Shown here: positions 26,438 through 32,473 of the stretch, piece after piece
Numbering within the stretch: the first letter of the stretch is position 1
Layout: each line of letters opens with the position of its first letter
Source: a virus
Direction: 5' to 3' (one strand)
Virus record (IMG/VR): IMGVR_UViG_3300013093_000154
Span: 1 to 32,473 of that record
DNA length: 32,473 bases
Position numbers and translations under genes: made by a program
The notes under the pieces: model-generated
What the model was told of the DNA's origin: nothing
Seen by the model: only the letters and a program-made list of their open reading frames with translations
Databases searched by the model: none

Positions 26438-26931
26438 AATCTAGGATCCTCACGACCTGCAAACAGTTCTGTAAGATATTCTTCGGGCCAGCCGTTATAG
26501 TAACCTTGTCGAGCCAACAGTCGTGCAAAGTGATTGAGTTTAGATAAGTCTTGTAAGAATACAACGGCGTAAGTGCCTTGATTCATTGTAACACCGTTTA
26601 CTGTTTCTACAGATTCAGGATGATCTGCTAGTGCAAATAAACCTCTAATTGATAGGAAATTTCGATTAAGTCTTTGCACTAGCAGATCAAAATCATTGGC
26701 GGTAAACTCTTTAGGATCGTAAGCATAGGCAATTACTTCATAGTTGTCCATTACTGCATTGGCTAAGTCTACTAATGGATCTATACGACCTACACGTATA
26801 TCTACAGTTCCATCTATTCTGGCTTTGCGAGCATAGGGACACGGAGGCCAACCCGCAAGATCTCTGTTAGGTTGTTCTACAAACTCAACAATCCATTTTA
26901 GTATATCAGATTTTACTTTTTCTATATCCAC
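26434..26931 (-). CDS. Uncharacterised 165-aa protein, GTG start
   Basis: I do not recognise a named family with certainty. The protein begins at GTG 26931, one base after the stop of the homing endonuclease gene, and ends with a 4-base overlap (ATGA) with the GNAT-like gene. Its most marked motif is LAGWPPCPYARKARIDGT (about residues 25-42), with a single Cys followed by a basic patch. This recalls the CPFA motif of some small bacterial DUF proteins, but the likeness is faint. Further on are an acidic alternating strand-helix part (YEVIAYAYDPKEFTANDFD) and HFARLLARQGYYNGWPEEYL. It has no signal peptide or membrane helix. It is a soluble, conserved-looking protein, possibly of host origin. 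Confidence 0.7.
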   Translation of the reverse strand: MDIEKVKSDILKWIVEFVEQPNRDLAGWPPCPYARKARIDGTVDIRVGRIDPLVDLANAVMDNYEVIAYAYDPKEFTANDFDLLVQRLNRNFLSIRGLFALADHPESVETVNGVTMNQGTYAVVFLQDLSKLNHFARLLARQGYYNGWPEEYLTELFAGREDPRL

Positions 26932-26932
26932 G

Positions 26933-27550
26933 CTACTTTTGTTCTCTTAGTGCTGCATACTTGGCTCTTCTACCTTCTGAAATAGCTTTTCGGTGTGCAT
27001 CGGATTTTGGTTTACGCATTTTTTGTTTAGTTTCTTCCGATCGTAAGCCATTTGATTTACCTGTAAAGTGTTCTGATAATTTTTTCTTATGTTCTTCTGA
27101 CTTTGGAGCAGTACCTTTTCCTTTGCGATTTTTAGATATTTTGTCAGATATCGCCTTTATCTCGTCTGCTGTTTTTTCTTTGCGATTTAATTGCGATAAT
27201 CGCATTCTTTCTTTTTGCTCCGGAGTGCGTTTTTTACCTGTATTTTTTGCTACTCTTTTTTCTACAGTTTCAATAGTAGCTATTCTTCCAGATACACCTT
27301 CGCCACCGTCGGTTAGATTTCTGAGTATACCAGTTCCTAAGTCTTTTCTTCCGTGGTATGCAATAAGCTCAATTTCTAATCTAAATGCATCCTCTTCTGA
27401 TAGATTTTCTTTAATCAGTTGTATTCTATTATTATCAACAGGCTTGGGCGTGGTTCTATTATTGATATAAGCCCTATTACCTTTTCCTTTGCCAATGTAA
27501 TACGGAGTTCCGTCTTCTCTAAGATATTGATAAACATAATAATTATTCAT
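26933..27550 (-). CDS. GIY-YIG homing endonuclease with NUMOD3 repeats
   Basis: The 205-aa protein starts MNNYYVYQYLREDGTPYYIG, continues KGKGNRAYINN, a Glu-bearing helix (EEDAFRLEIELIAYHGRKD) and GILRNLTDGGEG. The C-terminal half has NUMOD3-like DNA-binding repeats (TPEQKERMRLSQLNRK, KSEEHKKKLSEHFTGK, RSEETKQKMRK, KSDAHRKAISEGRR) and is strongly basic. It is clearly related to the 24981-25601 gene (shared [22 protein letters not shown]). The gene fills the space between the gp51-like gene (28 bases) and the 165-aa gene (1 base) and looks inserted without disturbing either. No Shine-Dalgarno is visible, and a late-promoter-like box lies only 5 bases before the ATG, so the mRNA may be leaderless. 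Confidence 0.88.
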   Translation of the reverse strand: MNNYYVYQYLREDGTPYYIGKGKGNRAYINNRTTPKPVDNNRIQLIKENLSEEDAFRLEIELIAYHGRKDLGTGILRNLTDGGEGVSGRIATIETVEKRVAKNTGKKRTPEQKERMRLSQLNRKEKTADEIKAISDKISKNRKGKGTAPKSEEHKKKLSEHFTGKSNGLRSEETKQKMRKPKSDAHRKAISEGRRAKYAALREQK

Positions 27551-27555
27551 AAATT

Positions 27556-27563
27556 TATTTATC
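27556..27563 (-). promoter_or_regulatory. Late promoter-like box abutting a homing endonuclease start
   Basis: The minus strand reads GATAAATA, a full NATAAATA match, 5 bases before ATG 27550. If it works as a T4-type late -10 element, transcription would begin at or within a base or two of the ATG. Confidence 0.4.
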
Positions 27564-27578
27564 AGGTTTAGTATTTTT

Positions 27579-27755
27579 CTAAAAAAATGGTAAGCCGCTT
27601 TTCTTAGTGGTCTCTAAGTTGTCTTTAACTATGCGACCTATTAAGTCGCGTTCGTTAAAACTGAGATTCATTGCTTCGTTGTATGTGATACCGCCACGCA
27701 TATACCAGCAGAGTTTTAATATTTCGCTGCGTATTTGCTCAGCCTCCTTGTCCAT
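27579..27755 (-). CDS. Small baseplate hub assembly-like protein (gp51 position)
   Basis: A 58-aa frame follows gp26 after 38 bases and starts MDKEAEQIRSEILKLCWYMR, then GGITYNEAMNLSFNERDLIG, and ends KKSGLPFF. The pattern of LCWYMRGG, an NEAM..S..ERD helix and a TTKK end is one I associate with the small protein next to gp26 in marine T4-like phages, sometimes labelled gp51 (hub assembly catalyst). The start is unsure: the frame stays open upstream into gp26 (DYQKIEELVDK precedes the ATG), but there is no ATG, GTG or TTG in that stretch, so ATG 27755 is chosen unless a rare ATT start is used. No ribosome-binding site is obvious, so coupling to gp26 is likely. Confidence 0.72.
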   Translation of the reverse strand: MDKEAEQIRSEILKLCWYMRGGITYNEAMNLSFNERDLIGRIVKDNLETTKKSGLPFF

Positions 27756-27793
27756 TTTATCTACCAGTTCTTCAATTTTCTGGTAGTCACTGA

Positions 27794-28633
27794 CTAGGAG
27801 GCGGGATCGAAAAAATTAGCCATGTCCAATGTAAAGATTTGTGTGTACTGGTGCTGACATGACGGACATGATACTGTTAGCGGTTTAAGTTCGCTATCTT
27901 CACGCATTTTAACAATGTGATCTCTGATAGAGTTAAACAAGTTTCTATCGCAATTATGTAAAAATTCTTCTATATAAGCCTGCTCGGTAACAATGCTATT
28001 GTTAGTTCGAATTTCGGTAATGCTCTGACTCATAGCAGTTACAGTAACTTCTATTAGACTTCGCATCATTGAGTTTAGCTGAGCCACTTTATCTTTTTCA
28101 GGGATAGTTTCACTTGAATTAATTGCCTGTAGTGTTTTTTGTTGTTCGAACTGCTGTAAGCTATTATTAGTCATTTCTCTGTAGGTCAATGGTCTAAAAT
28201 GCAATTGCAAATCACCTTTAACTAAAGGCTGATCAAAGTCGGCAGATTTTAAATTGTCAATAACTGTACGTAGGTCTAAACCAAATTCATGTTCTTCACC
28301 GCAACTTGGGCATGTAGAAGAAATATCCATGCTATGACCATAACTGGCAATACGTATAGCAACTAATAAGACATCCAAGTCAACACTGGGTGTTGCCCAT
28401 GCATTGACGATATTTGGGCAACAGCTTTGTATAACACCAGTAACCGCTTCGCCGTTGAATAAGGCATCAGGAGTACGATAAGTGATTTCGTCGATAGCTG
28501 TCATTGGCAATACAGGTAATTCGCCTGTTTCGGGGTAGTTAATAGTGCCAATGGCCCAATTTTTACCGTTGCTGGGTAAGCGTGTATAAATGGCAGGTTG
28601 ACGAAAAAACTTCATTAGCGGATTGGAATTCAT
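27794..28633 (-). CDS. gp26: Baseplate hub protein gp26-like, with zinc ribbon
   Basis: This 279-aa protein fits the T4 baseplate (gp26-type) family: [20 protein letters not shown] at the start, [37 protein letters not shown] and [17 protein letters not shown]. Two CPSC pairs (C108/C111 and C256/C259) probably form one zinc site, a feature of these proteins in aquatic T4-like phages. T4 gp26 is 208 aa and takes part in hub assembly. The gene starts a leftward unit and is divergent from the tape-measure-like gene, with 45 bases between them. It is followed by the gp51-like gene, as expected for hub assembly partners. Confidence 0.87.
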   Translation of the reverse strand: MNSNPLMKFFRQPAIYTRLPSNGKNWAIGTINYPETGELPVLPMTAIDEITYRTPDALFNGEAVTGVIQSCCPNIVNAWATPSVDLDVLLVAIRIASYGHSMDISSTCPSCGEEHEFGLDLRTVIDNLKSADFDQPLVKGDLQLHFRPLTYREMTNNSLQQFEQQKTLQAINSSETIPEKDKVAQLNSMMRSLIEVTVTAMSQSITEIRTNNSIVTEQAYIEEFLHNCDRNLFNSIRDHIVKMREDSELKPLTVSCPSCQHQYTQIFTLDMANFFDPAS

Positions 28634-28645
28634 GGAAAATCCTTA

Positions 28646-28653
28646 GGTAAATA
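28646..28653 (+). promoter_or_regulatory. Weak late promoter-like box before the tape-measure-like gene
   Basis: GGTAAATA differs by one base from the NATAAATA form and lies 25 bases before ATG 28679 in the divergent gap. It overlaps an imperfect palindrome (28647-28668). Confidence 0.35.
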
Positions 28654-28668
28654 TAGTCGTATACTTAC
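28647..28668. repeat. Palindrome in the gp26 / tape-measure divergent gap
   Basis: GTAAATATA (28647-28655) and TATACTTAC (28660-28668) pair over 9 positions with one mismatch around GTCG. Its site between two divergent starts suits an operator or a two-way promoter element. This is inferred from position only. Confidence 0.45.
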
Positions 28669-28678
28669 CACGAGAAAT

Positions 28679-31600
28679 ATGGCTGACGACAATTCTGAAG
28701 AGTTAAACCGAAAATTAGACGAGATGATCTCGGCTCTAACAGCCTTGACCACTGCAACTACGGCCGCTGCAAAAGAAAGTAAAATTGCCAACGATGAAGT
28801 AGCTAAAGAAACAAAGCGTACTGCTGATGAATTAGAAAAAAATACTAAAGAAAGCGAAGCACGCCGTAAGCAATCTAAAGCACTGGCAGATCGAGAAAAA
28901 TCCAAAACCAGTGCTAAAAAATACGCAGAAAAAAATCAATATTCAAAATCTATTTCTGATGCATTTTCAAAAGAAATGGATAAAATGGCTAAGATTTTTA
29001 TCCAAGGCCAAGCCAAGGCATCTGCTAGAGCAGCTCAGGCATCTGTAAAAGCCTCAGGTGGAGATAAAGCTGCTCAACAAGCTGCTGGAATGAAAGCAGC
29101 AGCTACATCGCAATTAAAATATGCAAGCATACTAAAACAGGGCGTAGATTCTCTTGTCGAATTTGGCGGTGCATTAAAAAGTTTAAATTCAGAACTTTAT
29201 AAAGGTGCCGACGGATTAGCTGGATTTGGTAAGGTAGCAGGATCAGCAGTTAACGGTCTTGGTACAATGGCTGGAATGCTTGTTGGAGGTCCGTGGGGCA
29301 TAGCAATCGGACTTGCTACAAAAGCATTAGTAGCCTACGGCGAAGCAGCAGTTAAACAAGGCGATGCTGAGTGGAAATCCTATAAAGCATTATCTCAATT
29401 TGGTGCAACAACAGCCGAAGGAACCCAAGGCGTATTTAAACTTGCACAAAGTTTTAATATCAGTGTTACAGAACTTGACAAACTTAATAGACTAATAGGT
29501 GAAAATACCTACGGTCTTACTATGTTTAAAGGTGACGTTGCTGATGGTGCCAAGGCAATGGCCAATGTTTCCAAAGGAATGGAAAAGTCTGGTATTAGAG
29601 ACCAATTCATTCAGCTGGGATATAGTGTCGATCAACAAAACGAAGCGTTAGCTGGGTTTGTCACACTACAATCGAGACTGGGCAGAATACAAAATAAAAC
29701 AACCGACGAAACGGTTGCAAGCATGAATGCTTATATGAAGGAAACCGATGCTTTAACTAAGCTAACCGGTGCTACTCGTAAGCAACAAGAAGAAGCTCAA
29801 AATCGTGCTATGATGGACGATGCTTTCAGAGCTAAAATTGAAGAAGAATTAGCCTCTGGTGATGAGCGCAGAATAAAAGCCGCCAACGAGGCATTAGCAA
29901 CAAGTAAACGTGTTGAAGGAATGAATCCAGAATTAGCTGCCGCACTACGAGCAGGATATGCATCTGGAGGAGTAGTAACTAAAGGTGCACTTGGGCCTAA
30001 TCAATTAACTGGTGGTGCTGTTGCACAGCTTGGTTCTCAAATGGGCACAATGAACCAGGATGAATTAGTTAAACAGTTAGGTATATCCATTCAACAAGGA
30101 CTCCAAACTGCAGGTGGTGCAACAAAAGTCGGTGCATTTAGTGATATATTCAGTGGTACTAAAGCAGCACCTTTGTATGATTTTGTTAGACAAGCAGCCG
30201 GTCAAAAGACCCTGGCAGAAGTGACAGCAGCACAAAATCAGCAGATTAATGCAATGGATAAAGGTACCAAGGCAGCAGCAGAAGCTGAATCGGCTAACAT
30301 CAATACCATGAAGAACATGCAAGATTTTGTGCAATTAGGTGTTTCGCCCGCACAGCGTGCTCTTTCTGGATTAGCAGTAACTGCCGATAAACTAACCAGT
30401 GTACTTCCTGGACAAACAGGCAGCGGATTTTCTTCTGGCGGGTATACAGGTCACGGCGGAAAATACGAGCCTGCTGGTATTGTACATAAAGGTGAATACG
30501 TACTAAATTCCGAAACAACCAAAGCCTTAGGATTAGATCGACTTCCTGGATATGCTAATGGTGGAGCAGTTGGTGCTGCTCCTGGATCTGGATCAAGTGC
30601 TGCTTTTAGTGAAACTAACAAAACAATATACACATTTAACGACGGTCTAACCCGAATCACACGTAATCAAGTGTTATTTGGAACTGGTCCAAACAGTCTT
30701 TTAGGACCTGATGGAATAATAATACAGTTATCTGATGCTATGCGTCAATTGTTAGGTACGGTAAAAGATACTGGCGGTACTGTATTTGATTCTATAGCAA
30801 ATATGTTTTCTGGTAAGGGAGGGGTTACTCCTCCTACTGGAGTAAATTGGGCAGCAAATGCAGGCGAAACAGGCGGTGGTGCTTCAACAGCCAACACCGC
30901 CGCTACACAGCGTGGCATGAAATATGGAGCTACACAAGCTGGACCTGCAGCTCCTGCTTATGAAGGCCTTGGCGGTATGTCCGAAAAATATGAATCGGGC
31001 GGCAAAGGTAGTGCAACAGTAGGTTGGGACAAAGTAGGCGGTACCAGTTACGGAAAATATCAAATTGCATCCAAAGTTGGATCAATGGATCAGTACCTTA
31101 AGTTTTTAGAGCAGTCAAATCCCGAAGCTGCTGCAAAACTTAGAGCAGCAGGCCCAGCAGATGCAGGTAAAGAAGGACAGTTTGCACAAGTTTGGCAACA
31201 AATGGCCAAATCGGGTGAACTTGGAACTTCAGAACACGATTTTATTAAAGCTAAGAGTTATGATCCTGCAATGGCAGGTCTTAAAGATGCTGGTCTAAAA
31301 GAAATGATCGGAGGAAACAAAGCCCTCCAAGATATGATGTGGAGTACTGCGGTACAACACGGTGGTGCCGGTGCATCCGGCATTATGAACAAAGTATACA
31401 AGCAAGGTATGAGTCCAGAGGAACTTACTAAAGCTGTATATGCAGAACGCGGTACAAGATTTGGTAGCAGCACACCAGAAGTTCAAGCAAGTGTACAAAA
31501 ACGATTTGTTAGCGAACAAGCAGAAACTCTTGCCAGATTAAAAGATCCTATGTCAGCAATGGCTACTGCTGGCGCACCTGGTGCAATGCCTGGAGCAATG

Positions 31601-31879
31601 CCTGGTGCGACAATGGCAGGACCTGTATTACCTGTAGCAACAACAGCACCAACTTCAACACAGGTATCGGACATGATGACCGGTGCACAACAGCAAATGC
31701 AAGCTGCTGTAGCCGGAGGAGTAGGTGCAGCAAATGCCGGAACCGCAGCAGTAGGCGGAGCAGGTACAGCAGTAGCAGCAAGCGACTCACATCAAACACA
31801 GTTACTCGAAAACTTAGTATCTCTGACTCGAGATCAAAACGCTACTATGAACAAAATACTACAGAGTAGCACAGCTTAG
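28679..31879 (+). CDS. Tail tape-measure-like protein with C-terminal lysozyme-like domain
   Basis: This 1066-aa protein starts with a charged, coiled-coil-like region (residues 1-130), followed by a hydrophobic Gly/Ala segment at about 186-222 ([20 protein letters not shown]) of the sort found in tape measures. Residues 586-625 carry [20 protein letters not shown], a motif common near the end of tape-measure proteins. Residues 765-950 form a separate domain: EKYESGG (E772), [18 protein letters not shown] (D784) and [11 protein letters not shown]. This matches the lysozyme-like C-terminal domain of VgrG3-type proteins, in which the ESGG Glu and a following Asp are catalytic. The last 110 residues are Ala/Gly/Met/Pro-rich. 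T4 gp29 is 590 aa and has no such enzyme. A hub or internal virion protein is the alternative. It precedes portal gp20 by 33 bases. Confidence 0.75.
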   Translation: MADDNSEELNRKLDEMISALTALTTATTAAAKESKIANDEVAKETKRTADELEKNTKESEARRKQSKALADREKSKTSAKKYAEKNQYSKSISDAFSKEMDKMAKIFIQGQAKASARAAQASVKASGGDKAAQQAAGMKAAATSQLKYASILKQGVDSLVEFGGALKSLNSELYKGADGLAGFGKVAGSAVNGLGTMAGMLVGGPWGIAIGLATKALVAYGEAAVKQGDAEWKSYKALSQFGATTAEGTQGVFKLAQSFNISVTELDKLNRLIGENTYGLTMFKGDVADGAKAMANVSKGMEKSGIRDQFIQLGYSVDQQNEALAGFVTLQSRLGRIQNKTTDETVASMNAYMKETDALTKLTGATRKQQEEAQNRAMMDDAFRAKIEEELASGDERRIKAANEALATSKRVEGMNPELAAALRAGYASGGVVTKGALGPNQLTGGAVAQLGSQMGTMNQDELVKQLGISIQQGLQTAGGATKVGAFSDIFSGTKAAPLYDFVRQAAGQKTLAEVTAAQNQQINAMDKGTKAAAEAESANINTMKNMQDFVQLGVSPAQRALSGLAVTADKLTSVLPGQTGSGFSSGGYTGHGGKYEPAGIVHKGEYVLNSETTKALGLDRLPGYANGGAVGAAPGSGSSAAFSETNKTIYTFNDGLTRITRNQVLFGTGPNSLLGPDGIIIQLSDAMRQLLGTVKDTGGTVFDSIANMFSGKGGVTPPTGVNWAANAGETGGGASTANTAATQRGMKYGATQAGPAAPAYEGLGGMSEKYESGGKGSATVGWDKVGGTSYGKYQIASKVGSMDQYLKFLEQSNPEAAAKLRAAGPADAGKEGQFAQVWQQMAKSGELGTSEHDFIKAKSYDPAMAGLKDAGLKEMIGGNKALQDMMWSTAVQHGGAGASGIMNKVYKQGMSPEELTKAVYAERGTRFGSSTPEVQASVQKRFVSEQAETLARLKDPMSAMATAGAPGAMPGAMPGATMAGPVLPVATTAPTSTQVSDMMTGAQQQMQAAVAGGVGAANAGTAAVGGAGTAVAASDSHQTQLLENLVSLTRDQNATMNKILQSSTA

Positions 31880-31912
31880 TGATAAGTAAACTACTACAAT
31901 CGGAATAGATTA

Positions 31913-32473
31913 ATGGCAGATCAAGACAAAAAAGGGTGGAAAAAGTATTTTAAAGTCGCTAACGTAGCTGGCGATATAAGTCCATTGTCTGGCAGAGGTG
32001 CTGATGGATTACCTGGATACGGACGTAATGATGGCCGCGATCCCTTGCGTGGACATGCAGATATAGTATATCGTAACTATGCAAGCCGTTTACCTGAAGT
32101 TTATACTGGGCACCCAAACCGTGTAGAACGTTATAATCAGTACGAAAACATGGATAGCGACACAGAGATCAACGCCTGTTTGGATATCTTAGCTGAATTT
32201 TGTACACAAACTACAGGCGACGATGTAGTACCTTTCCAGGTCAAATATAACGACAAGCCAACCGACAACGAAGTTGAAATTATCAAAAAGCAACTGTTAC
32301 AGTGGGTTAAACTTAACAAGTTAGATCAGCGTATCTTCCGTATTTTCCGAAATGTACTCAAATACGGCGATCAAGTATTCATTCGTGACCCTGAAACATT
32401 TGAGTTAATGTGGACTGACATGACTAAAGTTGCTCGTGTTATTGTTAACGAGTCAGAAGGTAAGCGTCCAGAA
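31913..32473 (+). CDS. gp20: Portal vertex protein gp20, N-terminal part
   Basis: The frame is open from ATG 31913 to the end of the window, giving 187 residues. It starts MADQDKKGWKKYFKVANVAG and contains YRNYASRLPEVYTGHPNRVE, RYNQYENMDSDTEINACLDI, FCTQTTGDDVVPFQV and YGDQVFIRDPETFELMW, the usual N-terminal pattern of T4-type portal proteins (about 520-560 aa in full). gp20 forms the dodecameric ring at the head vertex through which DNA is packaged and to which the neck attaches. The start follows the tape-measure-like gene by 33 bases and has only a weak GGAA upstream. A GATAAGTA sequence at 31881-31888 is a poor late-promoter match. Confidence 0.95.
   Translation, partial: MADQDKKGWKKYFKVANVAGDISPLSGRGADGLPGYGRNDGRDPLRGHADIVYRNYASRLPEVYTGHPNRVERYNQYENMDSDTEINACLDILAEFCTQTTGDDVVPFQVKYNDKPTDNEVEIIKKQLLQWVKLNKLDQRIFRIFRNVLKYGDQVFIRDPETFELMWTDMTKVARVIVNESEGKRPE

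Noticed and set aside
28630-28905. Minus-strand 91-aa frame over the start of the tape-measure-like gene
   Set aside because: It is the complement of the coiled-coil coding region and overlaps the gp26 start; Ser/Leu/Val-rich composition is typical of a shadow frame.

Overview
The window is a 32.5-kb piece of a T4-superfamily myovirus genome. Low GC, tightly packed genes with 1- to 4-base overlaps, and a set of baseplate, tail, portal, late-sigma and recombination genes all point to a lytic T4-like phage. Several proteins (oversized gp6, gp5 without a lysozyme domain, zinc-ribbon gp26, a gp48-like cap protein) look to me like marine or freshwater relatives such as cyanophages and pelagiphages rather than enteric T4. 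The host cannot be read from the sequence. No tRNA, integrase or CRISPR array was seen.

Layout. (1) Bases 1-17874, minus strand: one structural operon transcribed leftward. It runs gp48-like cap protein with a huge repetitive N-terminal extension, gp53, a 1011-aa probable hub protein, gp5 spike, gp25, gp6, and a >1907-aa wedge-like protein that runs off the left edge. Late-promoter-like octamers (NATAAATA) precede the first gene and gp6. (2) Bases 17988-24485, plus strand: late sigma factor gp55 (TTG start), then a coupled set gp47, radical SAM enzyme, SGNH-like protein, gp46, followed by a compact GIY-YIG nuclease. (3) Bases 24486-24980: 495 bases without a gene but dense in stem-loops, the best candidate here for an undescribed structured RNA. 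(4) Bases 24981-28633, minus strand: gp26, a 58-aa gp51-like gene, and a probably mobile block of two NUMOD3-type GIY-YIG homing endonucleases flanking three small accessory genes (unknown, GNAT-like, DUF6614-like). (5) Bases 28679-32473, plus strand: a tape-measure-like protein with a C-terminal lysozyme-like domain, then the start of portal gene gp20.

How it works together. gp55 would redirect host RNA polymerase to the late promoters of the structural operons. gp46/gp47 form the SbcCD/Mre11-Rad50-type nuclease for recombination-dependent replication. The baseplate genes build hub and wedges. Cell-wall hydrolysis seems to have moved from gp5 to the tape-measure-like protein. The most unusual points are the structured intergenic region, the two enzymes embedded between gp47 and gp46, and a perfect hairpin that covers the start codon of the GIY-YIG gene.
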